Positions 1 through 8,560 of a stretch of 64,000 nt of DNA are shown in pieces. The position numbers were made by a program, and so were the translations under genes. The stretch is taken from assembly GCA_965249215.1 (NCBI GenBank), contig CBDFLN010000002.1, forward strand, positions 372,001-436,000, given 5' to 3'. The stretch's first letter is position 1. Every line of letters begins with the position of its first letter. The DNA is from G963667675 sp965249215. Lineage in GTDB: Bacteria; Chloroflexota; Dehalococcoidia; Lucifugimonadales; UBA3495. The notes under the pieces are model-generated. The model saw only the letters and a program-made list of their open reading frames with translations, did not search any database and was not told the DNA's origin.

Positions 1-1
1 C

Positions 2-490
2 CACAAGCTCCAGCGGGACATGACCACCGACTCTCTCATCGAGGTGGTCCAAGAGGCCGTGGACAAGACCGGCATGACTGAGGTCCCAGTGGCCGACCGG
101 ACCAGCCTGCTGAGCGATAACGGCTCAGGTTATGTGTCCCGTGGCTTCAGAGACTACCTGCACCTGGTGGGAATCAAGCACATTCTGGCCGCGCCGTTCC
201 ACCCTCAGACCAATGGCAAGCTCGAGCGCTATCACCAGAGTATCAAGCGGGACGTCAAACAGGTCCCCTACGAGATGCCTTCTGCCCTGGAAGCAGCAAT
301 CGCCGCCTTCGTGGCCTACTACAACTACCGACGCTATCACAAGGCGCTGGGCAACGTGACGCCCGCAGACATGCTCAACGGAAGGCGGGAGCAGATCCTC
401 CAACGGAGAAAGGAGGTGCAGGTCCAGACGTTAGAACGGCGAAGACGCTACAACAAGACCCTCAGGGAGCTCCCACGCAGCTCTTCATAA
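2..490 (+). CDS. IS3-family transposase (OrfB integrase), 3' part
   Basis: This is the C-terminal part of an rve-type DDE transposase; the frame is open to the window edge, so the gene starts upstream. Two of the three catalytic acids are visible: the second Asp in LLSDNGSGY and the Glu in HPQTNGKLERYH, with 35 residues between them, the D(35)E spacing of retroviral-type integrases. The tail YNYRRYHKALGNVTPADML is the usual IS3/IS481 C-terminal pattern. The product would cut and join insertion-sequence ends. The terminal inverted repeat could not be identified downstream because the left end is outside the window. Whether the element is intact cannot be judged. Confidence 0.85.
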   Translation, partial: HKLQRDMTTDSLIEVVQEAVDKTGMTEVPVADRTSLLSDNGSGYVSRGFRDYLHLVGIKHILAAPFHPQTNGKLERYHQSIKRDVKQVPYEMPSALEAAIAAFVAYYNYRRYHKALGNVTPADMLNGRREQILQRRKEVQVQTLERRRRYNKTLRELPRSSS

Positions 491-716
491 TAATAATCTT
501 CTCGGGTCCTAATCTGTCCCACTTGTGCTGATTGCCAACACATGTGGGCCAGCTGCTTTATCTTGATGAACTCAGGATGCTCTTGGAGCGCACGCTGGGG
601 CCTTCACTCCCACCACCGACGGTGGCTCCGGCTCAAGCGGAGCAATGAAAGATTGCGATTCCCCAAATACCCTGTGATAAATGGGAGCCTGGTCAAGGTC
701 CTTGGTAAGTAACTAA
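491..716. other. intergenic region after the transposase
   Basis: No convincing gene. It begins with a TAATAATAAT run right after the transposase stop and probably contains the right end of the insertion sequence, which cannot be fixed without the left end. Confidence 0.4.
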
Positions 717-884
717 CTAGCCTCGAACAGCGTCCCCTGATCTGATCTTGCCACCGCACGCGCATCGACCTGAGAAGAAACCAGTCTTGATGCAACAGTT
801 GCAGTACAGACCCTTACATCTGAGACATCTCCAGACCACGCAGCTTCCCGTTGAATGGCTGCAATTCTGGCACGAAAACGCCAT
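717..884 (-). CDS. small cysteine-rich zinc-ribbon protein
   Basis: A 55-residue protein starting at the ATG at 884, chosen because GGAGGG lies seven bases upstream. Cysteines come in knuckle pairs: CQNC near the N-terminus, CLRC and CNCC in the middle, and CACGG near the end, in a spacing like treble-clef or double zinc-ribbon folds. The aromatic and basic residues around the pairs (WRCLRCKGLYC, FFSGRCACGGK) also suit a zinc-binding fold. A longer frame reaches 1013, but that extension has no Cys pairs and lacks a ribosome binding site. The specific function is unknown; binding to nucleic acid or protein is a guess. Confidence 0.6.
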   Translation of the reverse strand: MAFSCQNCSHSTGSCVVWRCLRCKGLYCNCCIKTGFFSGRCACGGKIRSGDAVRG

Positions 885-1088
885 AACTTGCCCTCCGATA
901 CTGTCAGAGTACAAAACACCTAGGCGAATACTAGCACAGCGATTCAATCCACTCCAAGTGAGTCTGATTGTCCTCCCACTCCGCACAATAGTGCCGGAAT
1001 ACCTGCTCGGCATCTGAATGACTGCCCTGGTCTCAGATGTGAACGGACCTAGTTGGAAATGGCGCCAACAGTACAGTTCGGTCGATCT

Positions 1089-2108
1089 TCACCAGACCGC
1101 CGTCAATATAGTGGCAGCCAAAGAACTGATCGCTCCAGCAACAAGGGAGCTGAGAAACCCGCTTCTAGCAATCGCGCCTGCCAGACCTGAAGCTCCAGTC
1201 CCTGCGGCCGTGCCTGCCAGAACGCCCAGAACCACTGCTATACTTCGAGGCACACCGGAGCCAGTGACTCCAAAGACGATCTCATATCCGACCATCCCAC
1301 CCACGATAGCTCCGCATAGCCCGAACACCGCAACCCGGGATCCGTACCAAGTTCGATAGTCACGAACCATCCGGACGATAAGCCAGCTGACAGCCGCCAC
1401 TATCATGCCAATACCCAGGCCGCCGAGCACATTTGCCTGAGGCGGTATCCGGCCTACGGCCGTCGGTCCTGAAAAGGCGTCGACCCTTTCCACCTCCCAC
1501 GGAGCATTGCAGGCCCAGGAGAGGCTGAGACCTGGCCTGAAAGGAATTCGAGGGAGCCTTTCCAGTTGTGAGTTGATCATGTTCAATGAGTCTGAGGTTA
1601 GAGGTTCGAACTGCCCGCTGCCGAGCTTCTCGCCTACAGGTTCCTGCGACGGCTTGAATGCATGCGTTCCGGATACAACTTCGAAATGAGCGTTCGAGGT
1701 CGATCGAGCGCGGTAGTGTCCCGCATCATATATATAGGCTCTTGCCCGCGACTCTTTATCGACTCTTACGATTATGGGTTCATAGTCCCAACGATGGCCC
1801 GGGTATCCTAGAGCCCGGCTGACTAAGGGTGAATCGCTGAAGGACCAGACGTAAACGTAGGTGAAATAGGTTGCTTCACGGTTTTCACTCTGGCAATACA
1901 ACACTTTCGGGATCCCGGTATTCTTCTCCAAGTCCTCGGGTGGGAGCCGGAGCAATGGTTGTTCGGTGACTATTTCGCCGGGCACTCCCAGGGCCATGCT
2001 ATAATGTGCCGGCATCGCCGGCACATTACCCCAGCCCACGGATGCTACCAAGAGTATGGCGGCGCCTATCAAAAATAATGTGGGCGATATTCTCTCTGGA
2101 GTTGACAT
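1089..2108 (-). CDS. hypothetical membrane-anchored protein
   Basis: A 339-residue protein of no recognised family. The start at 2108 (MSTPERIS) is preferred because it puts a hydrophobic segment (residues about 9-27) at the N-terminus; the longer frame to 2393 would overlap the divergent gene. About 200 polar residues follow, with two well-spaced Cys (YCQSEN, SWACNAP) that could form a disulfide outside the membrane. The C-terminal 100 residues hold about three glycine- and alanine-rich membrane helices. The layout suggests a signal anchor, an external domain and a membrane-embedded tail. It is divergent from the membrane protein at 2243. Confidence 0.55.
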   Translation of the reverse strand: MSTPERISPTLFLIGAAILLVASVGWGNVPAMPAHYSMALGVPGEIVTEQPLLRLPPEDLEKNTGIPKVLYCQSENREATYFTYVYVWSFSDSPLVSRALGYPGHRWDYEPIIVRVDKESRARAYIYDAGHYRARSTSNAHFEVVSGTHAFKPSQEPVGEKLGSGQFEPLTSDSLNMINSQLERLPRIPFRPGLSLSWACNAPWEVERVDAFSGPTAVGRIPPQANVLGGLGIGMIVAAVSWLIVRMVRDYRTWYGSRVAVFGLCGAIVGGMVGYEIVFGVTGSGVPRSIAVVLGVLAGTAAGTGASGLAGAIARSGFLSSLVAGAISSLAATILTAVW

Positions 2109-2242
2109 TGTAGATTCTACTATTCGCAATAGGCACCCAATGTGAGTCTCTCCCACTATAGGTGGCCCAAAGACCTGCTCCTCAGTATAGACCAAAGCAA
2201 CAGGCGCCTTAAGGTGATTCACATTCCGCGGGGGTGAGATAG

Positions 2243-3487
2243 ATGGTCTTGAGAAGCATGTTGCAGAGGAGGCAATCGGAGACTCAAGAGTCTGGCAATG
2301 CCCTCGAATTTGATTCCTACGTCCGGGACCCTGTGGCGAGGTTTCTGGTTCAGCGACTCCGTATATCGTCCCTCGGCGCAGTCGTATTCGCATTCATCAT
2401 TGTCGCGTTTCTACACTTGGGAGCTGTCTTGGGATATGCCCTGTGGCAGGGTGGGGCTCGTTTTGACGACTTCGTGAGTTGGCAGTTTGGGCATTGGCCC
2501 GTTGTGGTCTATCAATTCGTCACGGTTCCATTGCTTGCGGCCTTTTATCCGTGGATCATGCGGAGTAGCGGCACCCTGTTCGCCCGTCTACCACTGGATC
2601 GAGACGGTGTCATCGGAGATGACGTTAGAAACATTGTGAGAAGCGGTGAACGTTCGATTGAGGGCCTCATGAAGGCGGCCGGCTGGCATTTGGTCCCGGC
2701 ATTGTTGGCCATCGTAGTAACGGTGGCTCTCATCATTCAAGGATTCAATAACATCTGGGAGAGAACTCCCCGGATTGGAAGGGATATCTGGCTCTTCTAC
2801 ATGATAGCCATCCCAGCTATTTGGCTGGTCTGGTTCCTAATCACCTCTATAGCCGCTCGATACATCGCGACGATAACGGGACTTTTCCGAGTTTTCACAT
2901 CCAGGTCGGGAGAGATTGTTCGGCTTCGTCCTTGGCATCCCGATCGTTGTGGCGGACTTTCGGCGTTGCATGAGTTTGCAACACGGATGACGTGGTTTAT
3001 CGCAGTTATTGGACTTCTTTTGATCTTGTTGGCCTACGTCTCAATAGTGTCCAGGGCAGAGGGAGACCCTGGTATATCTGAGATAGTTAGCGATCCTGTG
3101 CTCTTGGTGAGCCTGATCGTGTATGCAGTGCTGTCACCGCTAGCGTTCCTACTTACGTTGTGGCCGGCTCATAGGGCAATGGAAAGGACCAAAAGGGACC
3201 GGCTGGACTTGCTTTCCGAAGAGTTCGACAAGGCGTATATAGGCGCTCGCAGCGCTCTGAATGCTGAAGGGGAAAGTCGGGACGCTCCGCCGTCTGGAGA
3301 CTTGCTTAGTGTTGACCTCGTCAACAGGATCAAATCACTACAGGACCTCTATGATTTAACCAGGGCCTTTCCCGTCTGGCCTTTCGATATTGCCTCTATC
3401 CGACGGTTCTTCACTGCGTTCCTCGCCCCTGTCGCCTCTTTCATGATATTCCTTGGGGCTGAGTTCCTCCTTGCCAAACTAGCGTAG
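2243..3487 (+). CDS. hypothetical polytopic membrane protein
   Basis: A 414-residue protein of unknown family. The start follows a GGGGGTGAG ribosome binding site. Seven or so hydrophobic stretches can be read: about residues 43-70 (AVVFAFIIVAFLHLGAVLGY), 88-110, 150-172, 184-208, 252-276, 290-310 and 388-412. A cytoplasmic-looking polar stretch lies between the last two, with an ERTKRDRLDLLSEEFDKAY helix. No transporter or enzyme motif was recognised. It has its own promoter region, divergent from the gene ending at 1089. Confidence 0.6.
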   Translation: MVLRSMLQRRQSETQESGNALEFDSYVRDPVARFLVQRLRISSLGAVVFAFIIVAFLHLGAVLGYALWQGGARFDDFVSWQFGHWPVVVYQFVTVPLLAAFYPWIMRSSGTLFARLPLDRDGVIGDDVRNIVRSGERSIEGLMKAAGWHLVPALLAIVVTVALIIQGFNNIWERTPRIGRDIWLFYMIAIPAIWLVWFLITSIAARYIATITGLFRVFTSRSGEIVRLRPWHPDRCGGLSALHEFATRMTWFIAVIGLLLILLAYVSIVSRAEGDPGISEIVSDPVLLVSLIVYAVLSPLAFLLTLWPAHRAMERTKRDRLDLLSEEFDKAYIGARSALNAEGESRDAPPSGDLLSVDLVNRIKSLQDLYDLTRAFPVWPFDIASIRRFFTAFLAPVASFMIFLGAEFLLAKLA

Positions 3488-3633
3488 TGGATGGCTGGTA
3501 AGTCAACTGAAAAGGCCTCAACACTAATAGTTGGCAAAGTCCTATGTCGCCTGCTCGCGCGGAATCCAGGCTCACACCCACAAGTGCCGCAAGGCCTTGG
3601 TCATATTTACCCTCTTCGATGATTGCGAGGGCT

Positions 3634-3976
3634 TAGCCTAGTCGACAGGCATCGAACCAATCACAGGGAGTCGAGCCATCCCGGCTCGCTAGCTTGAACT
3701 CCGGCAGACCTAGCCTAGTCGACAGGCATCGAACCAATCACAGGGAGTCGAGCCATCCCGGCTCGCTAGCTTGAACTCCGGCAGACCTAGCTGGCCCCGG
3801 TGTGCTTGCTCGCTCGCGTTCCACGCCCGTTCCCTACGGCCCACACTCTCCGCCAGGCTGTTGTGGGGCACGCTGCTGGCCAATAATCCGACCTAGCTTG
3901 AATGGACCCAAACCGACCGCCCAGGAGTACCTGAGTTTTCCGTTGCTATTGTGTCTGCCGGATGAAGGTTCTAAAG
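3634..3976. repeat. dispersed repeat, copy A (with 77-bp internal tandem duplication)
   Basis: This non-coding element recurs at about 4822-4997 (copy B) and 7568-7806 (copy C). Shared landmarks in order are GACAGG-ATCGAACCA, CCCGGCTCG, CTCCGG-GACC/GGCCTAGC, CGTTCCCTACGG, CTCTCCGGCAGG, GAATGGACCCAAACCGACCG and CTATTGAGTCCGC. In copy A the first 77 bases (3634-3710) are duplicated perfectly at 3711-3787. On the minus strand the element ends in GGTTCGAT-CCTGTC, which resembles a tRNA T-arm, but no full cloverleaf folds. A frame runs from 3802 through it into the next gene and is not taken as coding. Confidence 0.75.
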
Positions 3977-4119
3977 TTTGTACAGACTCGGTCGAGGCTC
4001 CATACACTGCGGCTGAGCGCCTTGCCTTTCTTCCGCAGCCTGTTAGGATACCCGCTGTCGAACTGAGCGTCCCATCATGCGCCGAACCGCATCGCGAGGG
4101 CATTTCAGGAGGAAAGTCA

Positions 4120-4839
4120 ATGTCTGCTGAGTTCAGACAACGCCACATGAGAGTGATTGAGTTGAACGAAAACGACGTTTCATCTCAGATACGAATGAAC
4201 CATGGTCGTGAGCTTGTAGTTGTCGATGCCGCCCTCGATCAGATTCTCCAAGGCTTAGATGCTTTCGCCTATGAGAAGCAACGACCAGATAGCCGACTGG
4301 AAGATGCCCAAATGTTCCTTGCCGTGAGAAGTTTCAATTCACTGCACATTGCCAGACAGTTATTGGAACGCGGCTACTACCAGCAGGCGTCGGTACTGGT
4401 ACGGATGGCCATGGAGGACCAGCTTGTTGCAGAAGACGCAGAAACCCATCCTCCAACGTTGGACGCGCTACTCGATGATAAAGGATCTATCAGCAGTGGA
4501 GACCTGACCTATGGCAAAATGGCTGAACGAATTTCACCCGAAGCCAAAAAAGCGTGGGATGAGAAATACGGATTCCTCAGCGAAAGAGCCGCACACCCAC
4601 GGCGTCGAAGCATGTTGGCACTCACAACTGTACGGCGGACTTTACTCCCTGGTGGTCACTACGATGAAGTACAAGTTAAGGTGACGTTCCTCTGTCTCCT
4701 AGAGCAACTTGGGCAGGTGCTACGTACAGTTGGTCTCCTGACAGCGAATTTAGAATGCCCTTGGGTTGAAGGAGCTAGGCCGGTACTCAGGGATATGACG
4801 GCTCTCTATCGAGAAATAGCTCAACTCCGGACGGCATAG
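4120..4839 (+). CDS. hypothetical helical protein, intact duplicate copy
   Basis: A 239-residue, mostly alpha-helical soluble protein. Its central part (QMFLAVRSFNSLHIARQLLERGYYQQA followed by VRMAMEDQLVAED) is reminiscent of DUF5677-type proteins, but I do not assign the family firmly. The ATG at 4120 sits behind a perfect AGGAGG; the frame reaches back to 3802 only through repeat copy A. A near-identical copy lies at 6557, so the two arose by duplication of a segment starting near 4068. The last residues (QLRTA) are encoded by repeat copy B. The other copy instead ends EWFERQLQVD, so this one has lost its native tail. Function unknown. Confidence 0.65.
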   Translation: MSAEFRQRHMRVIELNENDVSSQIRMNHGRELVVVDAALDQILQGLDAFAYEKQRPDSRLEDAQMFLAVRSFNSLHIARQLLERGYYQQASVLVRMAMEDQLVAEDAETHPPTLDALLDDKGSISSGDLTYGKMAERISPEAKKAWDEKYGFLSERAAHPRRRSMLALTTVRRTLLPGGHYDEVQVKVTFLCLLEQLGQVLRTVGLLTANLECPWVEGARPVLRDMTALYREIAQLRTA

Positions 4840-4997
4840 CCGGGTTCGGCACATAGGCTGCGCGCCACGCCGTTCCCTACGGCCCCACCCTCTCCGGCAG
4901 GTACGCTACTGTCCTGCAATCTTGAATGGACCCAAACCGACCGCCCACGAGTACTTAAGCTTTCCGTGTCTATTGAGTCCGCCGAATGAAGGTTCTC
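4822..4997. repeat. dispersed repeat, copy B (truncated)
   Basis: It starts inside the 3' end of the gene at 4120, at CTCAACTCCGGACGGC, and runs to GAATGAAGGTTCT. It lacks the first 60 or so bases present in copies A and C. Copies A and B share a few more bases (TGAAGGTTCT) than copy C at the far end. Downstream at 5038-5051 is a perfect 14-base palindrome, AGCCCCGCGGGGCT, not followed by a T-run. Confidence 0.75.
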
Positions 4998-5169
4998 GAT
5001 TTTGTCAGGTTTGGTGACAATACGCAGGTTCTGTAGCAGCCCCGCGGGGCTACCACTGCAGAATCCTATCGCATCAGTTTGATCAGACCCGGCGGACCCT
5101 CGCGATAAGACAAGTCAGTGGCGCTGATGGGGTAAAATGTATCGGTAAGGAGAGGGCATCGACATGGAT

Positions 5170-5562
5170 TCACATTCACGAACGAAATCAACCTGCCTGA
5201 CCTCATTGGACTCGTCGGTTGGGTCATAGGGTTCTTCGTTGGAGCCGGTTGGCTCAAACGCCGCTATGCCAATCGCCTAGAATCGGATCCCACGCGTATC
5301 TTTACAGTCGAACATAGCCGACTTGGAGACGATAGCGCGCCTGATGGAGAACAGCGAATCACAATACTTTACTCGCGAACATGATGGCTCGGACGATGCC
5401 CTGGCTAGCGCCGGAATCGCCGAAGTGATGGCTGACTTCAGAATTCGAGACATGATCTACAACGGCTGGTTGATCTCCCGCCGGGATGCGAATCGGCGCA
5501 AGGCAAAGCACTGTCTCCACATCAGGCCTGTGCCTGGTCTATATGTTGTTGGTCCTCGCTAG
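5170..5562 (+). pseudogene. possible remnant of a small membrane protein
   Basis: One frame from about 5170 reads NEINLPDLIGLVGWVIGFF and then VGAGWLKRRYANRL, a plausible membrane helix followed by positive charges. It continues as RIFTVEHSRL and QRITILY before a stop near 5382. The start codon in this frame is missing; the nearby ATG at 5164 is in another frame that stops after 21 codons. Downstream coding-like sequence (HDGSDDALASAGIAEVMADF) lies in a different frame up to 5562. The pattern suggests a frameshifted, decaying gene, but chance open frames cannot be excluded. Confidence 0.25.
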
Positions 5563-5591
5563 CTGGTGTCGGAGGGGGGCCAGTCAAGGCT

Positions 5592-5654
5592 GCCGGCCTG
5601 GACAAGCCCGAAATCTGGGTGCTGTAGGACGAGTTCCTGTCCAAAGTGCGCGGC
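5592..5654 (+). pseudogene. remnant of type I restriction enzyme HsdR C-terminal region
   Basis: The frame at 5592 reads AGLDKPEIWVL, a TAG stop, then DEFLSKVRG. This closely resembles the conserved stretch GLDKPDISILSDEFLAEVR near the C-terminus of HsdR subunits of type I restriction-modification systems. About 21 codons are recognisable, with an in-frame stop in the middle, so this is only a scrap. No hsdM or hsdS is visible nearby. It marks the region as a site of loss of a defence system. Confidence 0.5.
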
Positions 5655-5767
5655 GAGGGTCTCATCTACGCCATTTGCCCAGCCACTCGTCCGCGATCTG
5701 AAAGTGAGGGTGCTGCATGTATCGCGCACCTTCTTGTCCTAGTTTGTAAACGTCCAGAGTCTCAGCA

Positions 5768-6451
5768 ATGAATCCGTGGCAGTTGATCGGCCGAGCCCAA
5801 ACCCCTGGCGGAGGAGCGGAGCTCGTTTTGTACCAACGTGACTCTGAGTTCTCGCTCAGAGCGGATAACCTGGAACTCATGAACAGCCGGGTTTATGGGT
5901 CAGAAGAAGCCATGGCCAGACTGGGCTGTCAGAACTTGGCAAAACGGCCGAGGGCCCGCGTTCTGATTGGCGGTCTGGGAATGGGCTACTCGGTGAGAAC
6001 GGCGCTGGACATCCTTGGCGAGGATGCCCGGGTGGTGGTCGCGGAGCTGGTGCCAGCCGTGGTTGAATGGAACCGGGGAGTGCTTGCCGATTTGGCTGGC
6101 CGACCTCTTGACGACCACCGGACTGAACTCCATGAAGCCGACGTTGTCCAGTTGATTACGGCCGCCAGAGGTGACTACGATGCCATCATGCTTGATGTCG
6201 ACAATGGCGCGGAGGCGATGGTCCGAAAGGGCAACAACTGGCTTTACAGCCTGCCGGGGCTGACCGCCACCTACGCGGCGTTGCGGCGCGGCGGGGTATT
6301 GGCGATATGGTCTGCCGGTTCTCAACCGCCATTCGTCAGACGTTTGCGCCGTGCCGGCTTCGAGGTGGATGAAGTCAAGGTGCGGGCGCGTGGTGGAAGC
6401 AGCCGCAAGGGAGGCGCACATCATGTCGTCTGGGTTGCCACGCGCGGTTGA
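5768..6451 (+). CDS. spermidine-synthase-like SAM-dependent methyltransferase
   Basis: A 227-residue Rossmann-fold protein. The glycine-rich SAM loop is RVLIGGLGMGYSVRTAL at residues 64-80, followed by VVVAELVPAVVEWNR, the acidic strand-2 position of SpeE-like proteins, and YDAIMLDVDNG at motif IV. The C-terminal half has LRRGGVLAIWSAG and a FEVDEV strand, as in the class I fold. It is shorter than true spermidine synthase and lacks the N-terminal tetramerisation domain, so aminopropyl transfer is not certain. It stands alone in the accessory region, between the two copies of the duplicated helical-protein gene. Confidence 0.75.
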   Translation: MNPWQLIGRAQTPGGGAELVLYQRDSEFSLRADNLELMNSRVYGSEEAMARLGCQNLAKRPRARVLIGGLGMGYSVRTALDILGEDARVVVAELVPAVVEWNRGVLADLAGRPLDDHRTELHEADVVQLITAARGDYDAIMLDVDNGAEAMVRKGNNWLYSLPGLTATYAALRRGGVLAIWSAGSQPPFVRRLRRAGFEVDEVKVRARGGSSRKGGAHHVVWVATRG

Positions 6452-6556
6452 TGGAGGACAGCGTTGAATGGTGCTGGCACGGTGTCGCTGTTCAGGGAAA
6501 ATGTCGTCCGATCATGCATCGAACCGTATCGCGGGAGCATTTCAGGAGGAAAGTCA

Positions 6557-7293
6557 ATGTCTGCTGAGTTCAGACAACGCCACATGAGAGTGATTGGGTT
6601 GAACGAAAACGACGTTGCATCTCAGATACGAATGAACCATGGTCGTGAGCTTGAAGTTGTCGATGCCGCCCTCGATCAGATTCTCCAAGGCTTAGATGCT
6701 TTCGCCTATGTGAAGCAACGACCAGATAGCCGACTGGAAGATGCCCAAATGTTCCTTGCCGTGAGAAGTTTCAATTCACTGCACATTGCCAGACAGTTAT
6801 TGGAACGCGGCTACTACCAGCAGGCGTCGGCACTGATACGCATGGCCATGGAGACCAGCTTGTTGCAGAAGACGCAGAAACCCATCCTCCAACGTTGGAC
6901 GCGCTACTCGACGATAAAGGATCTATCAGCAGTGGAGACCTGACCTACGGCAAAATGGCTGAACGAATTTCACCCGAAGCCAAAAAAGCGTGGGATGAGA
7001 AATACGGAGACCTCAGCGAAAGAGCCGCACACCCACGGCGTCTAAGCCTGTTGGCACTCACAACTGTACGGCGGACTGTACGCCCTGGCGGTCACTACGA
7101 TGCAGTACAAGTGAAGGTGACGTTCCTCTATCTCCTAGAGCAACTTGGGCAGGTGCTACGGACAGTTGGTCTCCTGACAGCGAATGTAGAAAGCCCTTGG
7201 GCGGTTGAAGGAGCTAGGCTGGCGCTCAGGAATATGACGGCTCTCTATCGAGAAATAGTTGAGTGGTTTGAACGGCAATTACAGGTGGATTGA
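6557..7293 (+). pseudogene. frameshifted second copy of the helical protein
   Basis: This matches the gene at 4120 from its AGGAGG ribosome binding site onward, with only scattered differences. Where the intact copy reads ATGGAGGACCAG, this one reads ATGGAGACCAG. The missing G near 6852 throws the frame into a stop at 6943. The rest of the protein (MDALLDDKGSISSGDLTYGK onward) continues in the next frame to 7293. The tail EWFERQLQVD is probably the ancestral C-terminus that the intact copy lost. It could be a true pseudogene or an assembly or sequencing error. Confidence 0.75.
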
Positions 7294-7567
7294 ACACGTA
7301 CCCCTAGGCATTGCCATCACGTCGGTGGGAGAAAATGAATGTTGAGACTTGTGAGGAGTTGGCTGGCGAGTTGGGGAGTGACTGGAGCAAGAACGTCTGG
7401 CTGGGCTGGTATTCCCCCCATCTCTGTACCAACTGCAATGTTAGGTTGCGGCTCATTGGACACGCGCACCATGGTCTGGCTGCCCGAAGGGGTTGATTAA
7501 ATGGGCGAGTGCGGGCCCAGGGCGCGGAGGCGGGGGCCGGTCCGTGGTTCCACACAGTCAGGCGGAC
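7294..7567. other. intergenic region, possible short ORF
   Basis: Only one weak candidate is present: an ATG at 7335 (MNVETCEELAGELGSDW, 53 residues, to 7496) with a GGGAGA just upstream. It has a single CTNC pair and no recognised family. It may be the truncated start of a lost gene. Confidence 0.2.
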
Positions 7568-7806
7568 GATCTTGTCCAGTTGACAGGGATCGAACCAGTT
7601 ATGAGGGAGACGACTCATCTATCCCGGCTCGTCTAGCTCAGCTCCGGACGGCCTAGCTGGGTTCGGTACCTGGGCTGCGTGCCACGCCGTTCCCTACGGT
7701 CCCACCCTCTCCGGCAGGCACGCCACTGTCTAGCAATGTTGAATGGACCCAAACCGACCGCCCACTAGTACTTGAGCCTTCCGTGTCTATTGAGTCCGCT
7801 AAATGA
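7568..7806. repeat. dispersed repeat, copy C
   Basis: A full-length copy without the tandem duplication of copy A. On the minus strand its end reads CTCCCTCATAAC then TGGTTCGATCCCTGTC, which resembles a Met-tRNA anticodon loop joined directly to a T-arm. The variable region and one arm of each stem are missing. The other end stops at about GAGTCCGCTAAATGA, some 50 bases before the HicB gene. Confidence 0.75.
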
Positions 7807-7857
7807 ACACGCTTCGAAGCATATTCCGGCAAGCAGGACGGAAGTGGAGATAAGACT

Positions 7858-8262
7858 ATGCGATTCCCGGTAGTAATCCACAAGGAAGAGGGCGCCTGCT
7901 ACGGAGTTACGGTCCCGGACCTGCTCGGCTGCATCTCCGGGGGCGATACCGCGGACGACGCCCTGGAGAACGTCAAGGAAGCCATCACCGGCCACGTCGA
8001 GTCCATGGTGTCCCGGGGCTACGGGCCCCCCGAAGTCAAGTCCGTCGAAGAGCACTTGGACGGCGAACTCGCTGAGGACTACGAAGGCGGTATTTGGGCC
8101 TACGTAGACGTTGACTTGAACGCTGTAACAGACGTTGCTGTGAGAATCAGCGTCACTATCCCGTCACGCGTCCTCGCCAGGATCGACCGTCAAGCCAAAC
8201 TGGAGAGCAAGACCAGGTCAGGATTTCTCGTCCAAGCAGCCGAGGCCCGGCTCTCTGTGTAG
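7858..8262 (+). CDS. HicB-family antitoxin-like protein (orphan)
   Basis: A 134-residue protein with two parts. Residues 1-75 are a HicB-type partial RNase H fold (FPVVIHKEEGACYGVTVPDL, GCISGGDTADDALENVKEAI). Residues about 97-134 form a ribbon-helix-helix DNA-binding segment (VRISVTIPSRVLARIDRQA, SKTRSGFLVQAAEARL). HicB normally neutralises the HicA mRNA interferase and represses its own operon. No small HicA double-stranded RNA-binding-fold gene is found on either side. A GGAGAT lies upstream of the ATG. Likely a solitary regulator or the survivor of a toxin-antitoxin pair. Confidence 0.8.
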   Translation: MRFPVVIHKEEGACYGVTVPDLLGCISGGDTADDALENVKEAITGHVESMVSRGYGPPEVKSVEEHLDGELAEDYEGGIWAYVDVDLNAVTDVAVRISVTIPSRVLARIDRQAKLESKTRSGFLVQAAEARLSV

Positions 8263-8358
8263 TGTCTAACGGCGGTCCCGGGGCGGGCGACCAAAACCGC
8301 GGCCAAGCCGACATCCCCTACGCGAAGGTATCTTGGGCCGGGCCCGTCTTCAATGGCG

Positions 8359-8411
8359 GTGACTCAAAATCCCCCACCTGACTCAACCCCCCATTTTGAG
8401 TCAAGGCCGGT
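8359..8411 (+). repeat. imperfect direct repeat, left copy, with inner inverted repeat
   Basis: The 53-base stretch holds GACTCAAAAT (8361-8370) and its perfect complement ATTTTGAGTC (8393-8402) around a C-rich loop. A diverged copy in the same orientation is at about 9262-9312. Together they bracket the two-gene module at 8561-9223. It could also act as a terminator-like hairpin after the HicB gene, though no T-run follows. Confidence 0.5.
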
Positions 8412-8486
8412 CCAAAGCGTTGGGGCAGCTGTGGAGCCTTTAGCTGCAAAGGATGCTGGGCACACGGCAATTTAGCGTGCATTCCC

Positions 8487-8516
8487 TTGCGATACCATAA
8501 TGGTATCGGCTATGAA
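8487..8516 (+). promoter_or_regulatory. promoter with palindromic operator for the protease module
   Basis: TTGCGA (8487-8492) and TATGAA (8511-8516) are spaced as a weak sigma-70-type promoter with an 18-base spacer. A perfect palindrome, GATACCATAATGGTATC (8491-8507), fills the spacer and would block polymerase when bound. The first gene starts 45 bases downstream behind AAAGGAGG. Confidence 0.5.
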
Positions 8517-8560
8517 TATCACACGGGAGCCCGGATGGGCGTCCCAAAGGAGGCAGGCAA

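Noticed and set aside
3802..4119. In-frame N-terminal extension of the helical protein at 4120
   Set aside because: It runs through the dispersed repeat, and the other gene copy has no such extension. The AGGAGG directly before 4120 marks the true start.
7568..7640. Met-tRNA gene on the minus strand of repeat copy C
   Set aside because: The anticodon-loop-like CTCATAAC runs directly into the T-arm; the 3' anticodon strand and variable loop are missing.
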